A stretch of 5,418 bases of DNA from Spirochaetaceae bacterium (lineage in GTDB: Bacteria > Spirochaetota > Spirochaetia > Treponematales > Breznakiellaceae), in contig JAITNZ010000155.1 in NCBI GenBank assembly GCA_031290205.1, positions 1-5,418 of the forward strand. Reading direction: 5' to 3'. The notes beneath the pieces are model-generated. The model saw nothing but the letters and a program-made list of their open reading frames with translations. It did no database searches and had not been told where the DNA came from. The translations under genes and the position numbers were made by a program. Of this stretch, positions 1-5,400 are shown one piece after another. Within the stretch, counting starts at the first letter, position 1; every line of letters begins with the position of its first letter.

Positions 1-5
1 GCGCT

Positions 6-46
6 TACGCGCAAACGCTGCCGCCATGCTCCTAGCCGCGCGCTTT
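6..46 (+). repeat. Direct repeat, downstream copy (pairs with 5111-5142)
   Basis: Contains GCCATGCTCCTAGCC (23-37), identical to 5119-5133, followed by a 9-nt stretch matching 7 of 9 and ending in CTTT. Upstream, TACGCGC and TGCC are also shared if two small gaps are allowed. The two copies lie on the same strand on either side of the operon. Confidence 0.75.
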
Positions 47-91
47 ATTGTGAAGCGCCGCTTCCTGTCTCTAATCGCCTTTTTCTAACTA

Positions 92-120
92 AGGGCAAGG
101 CTGAAAGTGCCTGCGGCACT
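92..120 (+). repeat. Dispersed repeat, flank copy (inverted relative to the copy at 4227-4255)
   Basis: This 29-bp stretch matches the minus strand of 4255-4227 at 25 of 29 positions: a perfect 19-bp core (AGGGCAAGGCTGAAAGTGC), four different bases, then a perfect GGCACT. In both copies the right part can fold: AGTGCC-TGC-GGCACT here (106-120), AGTGC/GCACT in the gene. A chance 19-bp match in a 5.4-kb window is very unlikely, so the two copies are probably related by duplication or by being members of a dispersed repeat family. Confidence 0.85.
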
Positions 121-140
121 GCCTGTGGCGGCGCATTCAG
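101..140 (-). terminator. Possible hairpin terminator after the SNF2 gene
   Basis: Immediately after the SNF2 stop (142-144), the transcript can form an imperfect 11-bp outer stem (140-130 with 111-101, 9 of 11 matching) or an inner perfect 6-bp stem (AGTGCC-GCA-GGCACT, 120-106). The inner stem is followed by only a short T stretch (TTTC-like), so as an intrinsic terminator it is weak. It overlaps the dispersed repeat at 92-120, so the repeat may supply the 3'-end structure of the operon mRNA. A second small hairpin, GAAGC-ggc-GCTTC, lies at 64-52. Confidence 0.3.
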
Positions 141-141
141 T

Positions 142-3100
142 CTAAGTGCGGGAGCTGCTGGAAAATAGGTCTTTCAACTCGCTGTTGGTCATCTTTGCAA
201 GCCAAGATTCGCCTGAGCCTATCGTCATGTCGGCAAGCTCTTTTTTGCTACTCAGCATCTTGTCGATTTTTTCTTCGAACGTGTTTTGCGCGATGAAGCG
301 GTGGACAAAAACATTGCGCGTCTGCCCTATTCTGAATGCGCGGTCGGTCGCCTGCGCTTCGACGGCGGGGTTATACCAGAGGTCGTAGTGAATCACGCGG
401 CTTGCCGCCGTAAGATTTAAACCAAGACCGCCGGCGCGGAGGCTGACGAGCATGATCTTGTAACCGCTGCCGTTTTGGAATTTATCGACTGCGTCGCTAC
501 GCGCCTTCTGGTTCATCGAGCCATGATAGAGGAGCGCGTTTTCGCCCAACTCATCAATAATCATTTTTTGTAAACAGTTCAGGTTTTCGACATACTGGCT
601 GAACACGAGCACCTTTTCGCCGCCGTCGAGAATTTCGCCGAGCAGCGTCATCAAGAGCATCGCCTTGCCGGAAAGTTTTGAAGCGCAGGGGCTTTCCTTA
701 TCGTACACGCGCGGGTGGTCGCACACCTGCTTGAGGGCGGTTAGCAGCCCCAGCACCAATGCCGAGCGGGCGCCGACTTCTTCCGTCTTTTCGATTTTTT
801 CAATATTATCCTGCACGATACTCTGGTAGAGCGCCGCCTGATTTTTTTCCAAGACTGAATACTCATTGCTAATTATTTTATCCGGCAAATCAGAAATAAT
901 TTTTTTATCAGTTTTAAGGCGGCGCAGGAGGAACGGCGCCGTGATCTTCCGCAGGTACTCGGCTTTATCTTTACGGCGGTCTACTTCGATAGGCACGCGG
1001 AAATCTTTTTTGAATGCTTCCTTGCTACCGAGAAAGCCGGGGACTATATAATCAAATAACGAGCGCAGGTCTTCGAGGCGGTTTTCAACCGGCGTGCCGG
1101 AAAGGGCAAGCCTGAACTCACTATGCAGTTGCTTTATCGTTTTTGAAAGACGGGTATCTTCGTTTTTCATCAAATGCGCTTCATCAACGATGAGAAGTGA
1201 AAACGCGCGCTCGTTTAGTTTGCTATAGTCCCGCACCGCAGTCTGATACGTTGTAAGCAACACATCACTCTTGATATTGAGCGTTCTCCCCTTACCGTGA
1301 TAGCGGATAACAGAAAGCGATGGCGCGAATACGGCAAGCTCACGTTCCCAATTGAGGAGCAATGCGGCGGGCGCGATGATCATTGTTGTGTTTCCCAGCC
1401 GACCCTCTTCTTTTAAGCGCAACAGCACGGCGATAGATTGAATGGTTTTACCTAGCCCCATATCATCGGCGAGTATCGCGCCGAAACCGGCAGTTAAGAG
1501 CGATAGCACCCAATTATATCCTGTAAGTTGATACTCACGGAGTGTAGCTTTTAGATTGGGCGGCGCAGGATAGAGTTTCGTTTCTAATAATTTTCCGACA
1601 AGCTCATTCGCGTCAACCGAGAGCTCGGTATTACCTGCAAAATGTTCGCGCAAAAAAGTATCAGCCGAAACTTCTTTGCTGTTTTCAGTTTCGAGGTTTT
1701 TGAAGAGCCCTGAAAGCGCTGCCGGATCGATTCTGATAAACTGATCCTTAAACTGAACGACCGAACGTTTCTGTTTGACGAGCATTTCAAATTCAGCCTG
1801 AGTCAAAACCGTGTCGCCAATCGCTATCTGCCATTCAAAATTGAGGAGGCTGTCGATCTCTACATACTTAACGAGCGTCTCTGATTTTTTCGTTTTGGTA
1901 TCGGCGCTTAACACAAGGCGCGGGCGCAGCTCGCGATGCAACTTTTTAGGAAGCACAATTTCTATACCGAGGCGCGCTAAGAGGTCTGCCGCATAATCAA
2001 GAAATTCAATAAGTCGTTCTTCTTTAAGGACGATACTTGATTTAGTGAATAGCTCGCGTATCTCGGGCAGGTAGTTTGATAATGCAGTCGGCGCTTTTAA
2101 TATATCGAGTGCGTTATCCGATTTTGCGATAGATTTTAACAGCGTCCACTTATCATCTATCTGGACTTCAAAATAGATACTGAATTTGATAGCGACAGGT
2201 TTATCTTCACCCCTTTCTGCCCCCCTCGCTAATTTTTCTTTTAGGCTTATCCGGTACCGATATGCTGAAAAATCAGTATAGAGAATAGCGAGCCATCTTT
2301 TAATAGCAAGGGGAACATTCCGTTTTACCGGTCCGCTTACATCAAGATGAGTTCCATGAAAAAAACAATTGAGGAAACTGTGGAGCTTTACACCGCCTTC
2401 GCTAATGCCGAAACAGCTGCGGCGGACAAACTCCGAGATGAGCGAGCAGGATATAATATTGACAAGGCTCTTACCGTCTGCAAAAAAAGCCCCCCCCCCT
2501 CTTTTAATCACATACCCTCTGTTCCCTCCCTCTTTGGCAATTGGGTCCATACAGAGTAACTTATTTTTACACGCATAAAAATGATGCAACGCATCCTGAA
2601 TCTCTTTTAGTTTATCGTATATAAGCCAGACAATTTTTAGTTCACCATAGTCAACTATAGGATAGGGAACAAAAGCGCCGGCAGCGATAATCAGATTGAG
2701 GAACTTAAACAGCCGCAAGAGAAACATATAGGTTGCAGTGCCGTCGGCAATAGAGAACGCGCGAAATTTAAGGAATGCTTCGTATAAAGAATATCGTCGC
2801 GCGCTGCCCTGCACAGTATGCTGAATGAGGGTAATATCCGTTCCCGGCTCAAGATTACCGCATTGGAGCTTCCATTCTGAACGTGAAGCGCTATGTTCTT
2901 CATCAAGCTTTCCCTCATTAGGTAGTTCCCAACTATAGGCTCGTATACTCTCGTGATAGAATTGCATAAGCAGCATCGCAAAATCACGTTCGGGTAAAAA
3001 GAGCGGGTTAGGCGGCACGAGCGAGGCAATGAGGGACACACAACTGGGAAGCTCCTCAATATCGAATTGCACGCTATCTTCCTGTAATGCGTCCTCACTA

Positions 3101-3660
3101 ATACCGGTAGCCGTCCATGGGGGGTCAAGAGTGCTATCAAGCGTGGCGCCTCGTTCTGCGGCAACTTCGGTTAAATCAAGCCCGCGCAGTTTGAAGAGGA
3201 TGTGGGGGGCGGCATCAACCTCGCGCGAGAGCACATAGTAGAGGGCGGCAATATGTTTGCAAGTATCGGCGCTATCGGGGCAATTGCAAATATGTTCCAT
3301 ATCTTTCCATTTTGCGGGAATGAGGGGGATGCCGTGCTGTTTAAGCTTAACCAAAAAAGATTCGCGCAACTCTCCCGCAGCAATTTCGGCAAGCAGCGAT
3401 GCATCCGCTTCTATCAGTTTGATTATCTCTTCTTTCTCTGTCTTGCTAAATTGGGGGAATACCACTTTTACATTATAGAAAGGTTTATAATGCCCTTTTA
3501 CTTTTGCCAGTATCTTGCTACCGTTTATTTCGAGCGCCAGCACTTTTCCTGTGTTTGCATAAGTCCTTCCCCGTTCAAGACGGTTTTCAAGATGGTAGCT
3601 ATCCAGCACATCGATAAACCATTGCCCCCAAGGGCTTACACCATATTTTGATTTAGCCAT
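142..3660 (-). CDS. SWIM zinc finger-SNF2 family DNA-dependent ATPase/helicase
   Basis: Predicted 1172-residue SNF2-family ATPase, expected to act in the cytoplasm as a DNA translocase that remodels protein-DNA or RNA polymerase complexes. A SWIM zinc finger (CxCx6CxH) uses C125, C127, C134 and H136. Residues about 160-690 match no domain I recognise. The ATPase core starts near LREYQ (707): motif I DDMGLGKT 732-739, Ia near IIAPAALLLNW 761-771, II DEAH 826-829, III ALSGTP 852-857. The second RecA lobe has IV VLVFSQY 1017-1023, V SLRAGGLGLNL 1073-1083 and VI ATDRAFRIGQ 1104-1113. The tail (GESWLAKM, about 1150-1157) is typical of bacterial SNF2 proteins. All key motifs are intact. The ATG at 3658-3660 overlaps the DEAD-box stop as TAATG and has AAGGA 6 nt upstream; the stop is TAG at 142-144. 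Odd: the codons for R387-F393 contain G10 then, after one C, T7, a slippage-prone site. Family assignment is secure; the substrate is unknown. From memory, some Firmicutes encode SWIM and SNF2 proteins as separate neighbours (B. subtilis ywqB/ywqA). Confidence 0.96.
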   Translation of the reverse strand: MAKSKYGVSPWGQWFIDVLDSYHLENRLERGRTYANTGKVLALEINGSKILAKVKGHYKPFYNVKVVFPQFSKTEKEEIIKLIEADASLLAEIAAGELRESFLVKLKQHGIPLIPAKWKDMEHICNCPDSADTCKHIAALYYVLSREVDAAPHILFKLRGLDLTEVAAERGATLDSTLDPPWTATGISEDALQEDSVQFDIEELPSCVSLIASLVPPNPLFLPERDFAMLLMQFYHESIRAYSWELPNEGKLDEEHSASRSEWKLQCGNLEPGTDITLIQHTVQGSARRYSLYEAFLKFRAFSIADGTATYMFLLRLFKFLNLIIAAGAFVPYPIVDYGELKIVWLIYDKLKEIQDALHHFYACKNKLLCMDPIAKEGGNRGYVIKRGGGAFFADGKSLVNIISCSLISEFVRRSCFGISEGGVKLHSFLNCFFHGTHLDVSGPVKRNVPLAIKRWLAILYTDFSAYRYRISLKEKLARGAERGEDKPVAIKFSIYFEVQIDDKWTLLKSIAKSDNALDILKAPTALSNYLPEIRELFTKSSIVLKEERLIEFLDYAADLLARLGIEIVLPKKLHRELRPRLVLSADTKTKKSETLVKYVEIDSLLNFEWQIAIGDTVLTQAEFEMLVKQKRSVVQFKDQFIRIDPAALSGLFKNLETENSKEVSADTFLREHFAGNTELSVDANELVGKLLETKLYPAPPNLKATLREYQLTGYNWVLSLLTAGFGAILADDMGLGKTIQSIAVLLRLKEEGRLGNTTMIIAPAALLLNWERELAVFAPSLSVIRYHGKGRTLNIKSDVLLTTYQTAVRDYSKLNERAFSLLIVDEAHLMKNEDTRLSKTIKQLHSEFRLALSGTPVENRLEDLRSLFDYIVPGFLGSKEAFKKDFRVPIEVDRRKDKAEYLRKITAPFLLRRLKTDKKIISDLPDKIISNEYSVLEKNQAALYQSIVQDNIEKIEKTEEVGARSALVLGLLTALKQVCDHPRVYDKESPCASKLSGKAMLLMTLLGEILDGGEKVLVFSQYVENLNCLQKMIIDELGENALLYHGSMNQKARSDAVDKFQNGSGYKIMLVSLRAGGLGLNLTAASRVIHYDLWYNPAVEAQATDRAFRIGQTRNVFVHRFIAQNTFEEKIDKMLSSKKELADMTIGSGESWLAKMTNSELKDLFSSSSRT
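2482..2499 (-). repeat. G10-C-T7 homopolymer tract inside the SNF2 coding region
   Basis: In the coding strand there are ten consecutive G (2499-2490), one C, then seven T (2488-2482), within the codons for R387-F393. As given, the frame is intact. By direct reading, one extra G leads to TAA after residue 396 and loss of one G leads to TAA after residue 423. Both products keep the SWIM finger but lose the whole ATPase. It is the longest homopolymer I see in the window; other G or C runs reach about six. Confidence 0.95.
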
Positions 3661-3671
3661 TACGTATCCTT
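3658..3671 (-). promoter_or_regulatory. Ribosome binding site and TAATG stop-start overlap coupling the two genes
   Basis: On the minus strand AAGGA (3671-3667) is followed by a 6-nt spacer and the SNF2 ATG (3660-3658). The A of this ATG is the last base of the TAA stop of the DEAD-box gene. The Shine-Dalgarno sequence therefore lies inside the upstream coding region. One-base overlaps of this kind normally mean termination-reinitiation, so SNF2 synthesis should follow translation of the DEAD-box gene. It also fixes the SNF2 start with good certainty. Confidence 0.85.
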
Positions 3672-4898
3672 CATTTCTTCTAATTCTTGTAATTCATCAG
3701 GAGCGTGGATAGCGCCATTATACAATATTTTAGGATAGACGGCAATACCCAAGCTCTTTTCGATAGCAGACAGACGGCGCAAATCGGTTTCGTTCCCAAT
3801 ACTCACGATGATACCCCTCCTGCCCGCTCGCCCCGTTCTCCCCGCGCGATGTATATATATTTCGTTATCAGCGGGAACACCGATCGACACCACATATTTT
3901 ATTTCGCGTATATCCAAACCTCGCGCCGCTAGATCACTCGATACAAGCACATCGGCGCTACCCGCACGAAAACTATCGAGCGCCTCTCTGCGCAATTTTT
4001 TATCCATACCGCTATAGAGGGCTGCAGCCTTCACCTTATGCGATTGCAAGATGCCGGTGAGCTTGCTAATCTCCTCCGCGCCGCCAGCAAACACAAGCGT
4101 CTTGCGCGCGCGTGCAGCAGATAAAAATGAGCGAAGGATTTTCGGTTTATCACGTTCCTCACTCCAGAGCGCCCAGTGGCTAATATAATTTTGCAATATA
4201 TCATTAACATTCGATTCTAAAAAGAGAGTGCCTAATGCACTTTCAGCCTTGCCCTCGGTAAGTGAAGAGCGATTCGTTCCCTTGGGGTCTAGTAACAGCG
4301 CCAGTTTTTTTTGAGTCCGCTCGCTCATTGTTGCCGAACAGCATATACATTGAAGTGGCTCCGTGCGGTGGATATTGAGGTAATGAAACAGCTCCCCCGT
4401 CTGCGGGTGCATCTCGTCGCTAATAAGACGGTCGGCTTCATCGAGCACGAGAAAGCGGATTTTATTAAGGCGCAGTTTTTTTTCAGTAGCAAGCTGCACC
4501 ACACGCGATGTGTTGCCGATGATAATCTGCGCCCGCTTCATCTTGATGCTTTCAATTTGTTTCTCTTTATTCGCCGAGCCGATAAACAGTGCGCTGTTCA
4601 TCCCGCGCGATAAACCATCCAACAGAAAATCAACCTCGCTTTTTATCTGCACAGCTAACTCAATCGTCGGCGTGATGATGAGCGCTTGCGGCTCGTCCTC
4701 GGCCATCATCATCTGCAAAACCGGTAGGAGGTAAGCGAAGGTTTTCCCCGTCCCCGTGGCGGAGCTGAACAACACATTATGCCCGTCGAGTATCTTGGGG
4801 ATGACGATACCCTGAATAGCGCTCGGCTTCCGTATCGAGCGTGAAAGGAGTTTTTCGACAAAAAGCGCATCAACACCGAGCGCGGCAAAAGCAGACAT
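3660..4898 (-). CDS. DEAD-box ATP-dependent RNA helicase
   Basis: Predicted 412-residue cytoplasmic DEAD-box helicase that would unwind short RNA duplexes or remodel RNA-protein complexes using ATP. Numbering from the ATG at 4896-4898: Q motif F4...KPSAIQ (24-29), motif I ATGTGKT 47-53, Ia PTIELA 77-82, Ib-like GNTSR 128-132, II DEAD 153-156, III SAT 188-190, IV TLVFAGG 267-273, V SDLAARGLD 321-329, VI HRAGRTGR 350-357. It ends soon after the second RecA lobe, with no C-terminal RNA-binding extension. Two motifs are atypical: PTIELA replaces PTRELA, and GNTSR replaces TPGR. The stretch between motif III and motif IV looks about 15 residues longer than I recall for RhlE-type proteins, and residues 215-224 there are encoded by a repeat also found outside the gene. 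The frame stays open to a TTG at 4968-4970 (24 more residues, preceded by GAGG). I prefer the ATG because the Q motif then lies at the usual distance from the N terminus, and the extension is encoded by repeat DNA. First gene of the operon. Function class is secure; cellular role is unknown. Confidence 0.93.
   Translation of the reverse strand: MSAFAALGVDALFVEKLLSRSIRKPSAIQGIVIPKILDGHNVLFSSATGTGKTFAYLLPVLQMMMAEDEPQALIITPTIELAVQIKSEVDFLLDGLSRGMNSALFIGSANKEKQIESIKMKRAQIIIGNTSRVVQLATEKKLRLNKIRFLVLDEADRLISDEMHPQTGELFHYLNIHRTEPLQCICCSATMSERTQKKLALLLDPKGTNRSSLTEGKAESALGTLFLESNVNDILQNYISHWALWSEERDKPKILRSFLSAARARKTLVFAGGAEEISKLTGILQSHKVKAAALYSGMDKKLRREALDSFRAGSADVLVSSDLAARGLDIREIKYVVSIGVPADNEIYIHRAGRTGRAGRRGIIVSIGNETDLRRLSAIEKSLGIAVYPKILYNGAIHAPDELQELEEMKDT
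4227..4255 (-). repeat. Dispersed repeat, copy inside the DEAD-box gene
   Basis: Partner of the repeat at 92-120, lying in frame within the DEAD-box gene and encoding residues 215-224 (EGKAESALGT) in the linker between the two RecA lobes. The hairpin half reads AGTGC-attag-GCACT. The linker appears longer than usual for the family, which fits an in-frame insertion into a tolerant surface loop, but the borders of any insertion cannot be fixed without homologues. Confidence 0.8.
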
Positions 4899-4905
4899 TT
4901 TTCTT

Positions 4906-4934
4906 AGTATAGCAGTAAAAAGGAGAATAGGGAA
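4906..4934 (-). promoter_or_regulatory. Weak candidate promoter directly upstream of the DEAD-box ATG
   Basis: TATACT (4911-4906) is a good -10 match. At 17-nt spacing the -35 position reads TTCCCT (4934-4929), a poor match. If used, transcription would start within a base or two of the ATG, giving an almost leaderless mRNA. That would fit the lack of a clear Shine-Dalgarno sequence there (only AAGAAAA). A small palindrome, GGAAG-c-CTTCC (4931-4941), overlaps the -35 side. Speculative. Confidence 0.25.
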
Positions 4935-4947
4935 GCCTTCCGCTCTG

Positions 4948-4970
4948 CGCCCCAGCGATTCCGAATTCAA
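4948..4970 (-). repeat. TTGAATTCGGAA module, copy 1, at the DEAD-box 5' end
   Basis: Matches 5293-5317 along its length (CGCCCCA, then GC, then TTCCGAATTCAA on the plus strand) with two base differences and a 2-nt gap. On the minus strand it begins with TTG, in frame with the DEAD-box gene, and is followed at 4941-4933 by GGAAGGCTT. It looks like a shortened version of the 5250-5317 unit. Confidence 0.75.
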
Positions 4971-4971
4971 C

Positions 4972-4998
4972 CACGAACCTCACGAACAACACGAACGG
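4972..4998. repeat. Three tandem 9-bp CACGAAC units
   Basis: CACGAACCT (4972-4980), CACGAACAA (4981-4989) and CACGAACGG (4990-4998) form an exact 9-bp period with a constant 7-bp core. It lies just upstream of the DEAD-box gene. It is too short, and lacks spacers, to be a CRISPR. I have an impression of similar CACGAAC strings in intergenic DNA of other bacteria, but cannot verify it here. Confidence 0.85.
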
Positions 4999-5080
4999 AA
5001 GACGAAAAAGAATATTAATACTGGTGATAAACAAGGCAAAAATCGTGAGAATTGTGCGCAATTTGTTCGCGCCATTCGCG
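4981..5080 (-). other. Potential wobble-rich RNA stem-loop in the operon leader
   Basis: In RNA made from the minus strand, bases 5080-5065 can pair with 4996-4981 over 16 consecutive pairs, five of them G-U wobbles, closing a loop of about 68 nt. On the opposite strand the same five positions would be A-C mismatches, so the structure favours the operon sense. It would form only if transcription starts upstream of 5080. It may be a by-product of two related CACGAA-type repeats facing each other. Confidence 0.4.
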
Positions 5081-5085
5081 TCCAA

Positions 5086-5100
5086 GGGGAAGGCTTTCTC
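5086..5100 (+). repeat. Perfect 15-bp inverted repeat, left arm
   Basis: GGGGAAGGCTTTCTC here is the exact reverse complement of 5244-5258. Similarity continues outward through GTCCA (5080-5084 against 5266-5262) with a 3-nt length difference. The arms enclose 143 bp that contain a copy of the direct repeat. Confidence 0.85.
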
Positions 5101-5110
5101 GGTCGGCTCA

Positions 5111-5142
5111 TACGCGCTGCCATGCTCCTAGCCACGCACTTT
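5111..5142 (+). repeat. Direct repeat, upstream copy (pairs with 6-46)
   Basis: Holds TACGCGC-TGCC and the perfect 15-mer GCCATGCTCCTAGCC (5119-5133) shared with the downstream flank. It sits between the arms of the inverted repeat 5086-5100/5244-5258. It is most likely one member of a genome-wide intergenic repeat family; no coding sense is visible. Confidence 0.75.
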
Positions 5143-5243
5143 GCTGTTGGGCTTTGCAGAGTGATAATCTGTGTTAAACAGTAAGGTGCGCGGTAACGAG
5201 TATGACAGGAGCGCGTGCGCGATAGCGTTCGTGCCGCATTCCT

Positions 5244-5258
5244 GAGAAAGCCTTCCCC
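5244..5258 (-). repeat. Perfect 15-bp inverted repeat, right arm
   Basis: Minus-strand GGGGAAGGCTTTCTC, matching the left arm at 5086-5100. A shorter relative, GGAAGGCTT, occurs on the minus strand at 4941-4933. Both minus-strand copies lie downstream (in the operon sense) of a TTGAATTCGGAA module, so they may belong to one longer repeat unit. Confidence 0.8.
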
Positions 5259-5292
5259 CTGTGGACAAATTCTTAATGCGCTCGCCCCAAGT

Positions 5293-5317
5293 CGCCCCAC
5301 AGCAGTTCCGAATTCAA
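5293..5317 (-). repeat. TTGAATTCGGAA module, copy 2
   Basis: Second copy of the module at 4948-4970, in the same orientation. It is followed on the minus strand by GAGCG (5281-5277) and GGGGAAGGCTTTCTC (5258-5244), the same order as GAGCG...GGAAGGCTT after copy 1 but with extra bases between, so the paralogous unit is probably about 5244-5317. Confidence 0.75.
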
Positions 5318-5322
5318 ACTCT

Positions 5323-5345
5323 GTAACTCCTTACAATATAAAGAA
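5323..5345 (+). repeat. GTAACTC...TATAAAGAA direct repeat, copy 1
   Basis: A 23-bp stretch matching 5378-5400 at 19 of 23 positions; shared ends are GTAACTC and TATAAAGAA. The copy-to-copy distance is 55 bp. Confidence 0.65.
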
Positions 5346-5364
5346 ATAGCAAAAAACCAGTAAA
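5335..5364 (-). promoter_or_regulatory. Weak candidate distal promoter for the operon
   Basis: Minus-strand TTTACT (5364-5359) and TATATT (5340-5335) are separated by 18 nt, matching 4 of 6 and 5 of 6 bases of the sigma-70-type consensus. Transcription would start near 5328 and give a leader of roughly 430 nt before the DEAD-box ATG, running through the repeat mosaic. The region is AT-rich, so chance matches are expected. Confidence 0.25.
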
Positions 5365-5377
5365 AAACAGTGTCCGC

Positions 5378-5400
5378 GTAACTCTTTATCCTATAAAGAA
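5378..5400 (+). repeat. GTAACTC...TATAAAGAA direct repeat, copy 2, with hairpin
   Basis: Second copy of the 23-bp repeat. This one contains a perfect 6-bp stem, CTTTAT-CCT-ATAAAG (5384-5398), which the first copy lacks because its differences fall in that stem. Confidence 0.65.

Larger units (their letters stand above)
1..141. other. Non-coding 3' flank of the operon
   Basis: No gene is visible on either strand. The stretch holds the direct repeat at 6-46, a small hairpin at 52-64 (GAAGC-gcc-GCTTC), a pyrimidine-rich run around 64-90 and the hairpin-bearing repeat from 92. The next gene on the left lies outside the window. Confidence 0.6.

Noticed and set aside
2691..3164. 157-codon open frame on the minus strand
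   Set aside because: Out-of-frame reading of the SNF2 gene; no recognisable motif and no ribosome site worth noting.
3202..3651. 149-codon open frame on the plus strand
   Set aside because: It lies wholly antisense to the SNF2 N-terminal region including the SWIM finger, has no family resemblance, and its composition fits a shadow frame.
4103..4116. Alternating GC tract as a Z-DNA or dinucleotide-slippage site
   Set aside because: Only about 13 bp, and explained by Ala-Arg-Ala-Arg codons just before motif IV.
142..4898. Antiphage defence operon, for example a DISARM-like system with an SNF2 protein
   Set aside because: No methylase, nuclease, phospholipase-like or other characteristic partner is present. 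SWIM-SNF2 and DEAD-box proteins are common housekeeping families, so the claim would rest on the SNF2 domain alone.
4972..4998. CRISPR-like array
   Set aside because: The repeat core is 7 bp with 2-bp variable positions; there are no spacers and no cas genes.
4980..5300. 106-codon minus-strand frame upstream of the DEAD-box gene
   Set aside because: It runs across several dispersed repeats, is rich in Arg, Cys and Ser, ends in a hydrophobic scramble and resembles nothing I know.
5273..5317. 14-codon TTG-started frame with AAGGAG 9 nt upstream, a possible leader peptide
   Set aside because: It is short, starts on TTG inside a repeat module, and the nearby promoter candidate would start transcription within its ribosome site. 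Chance is the simpler reading.
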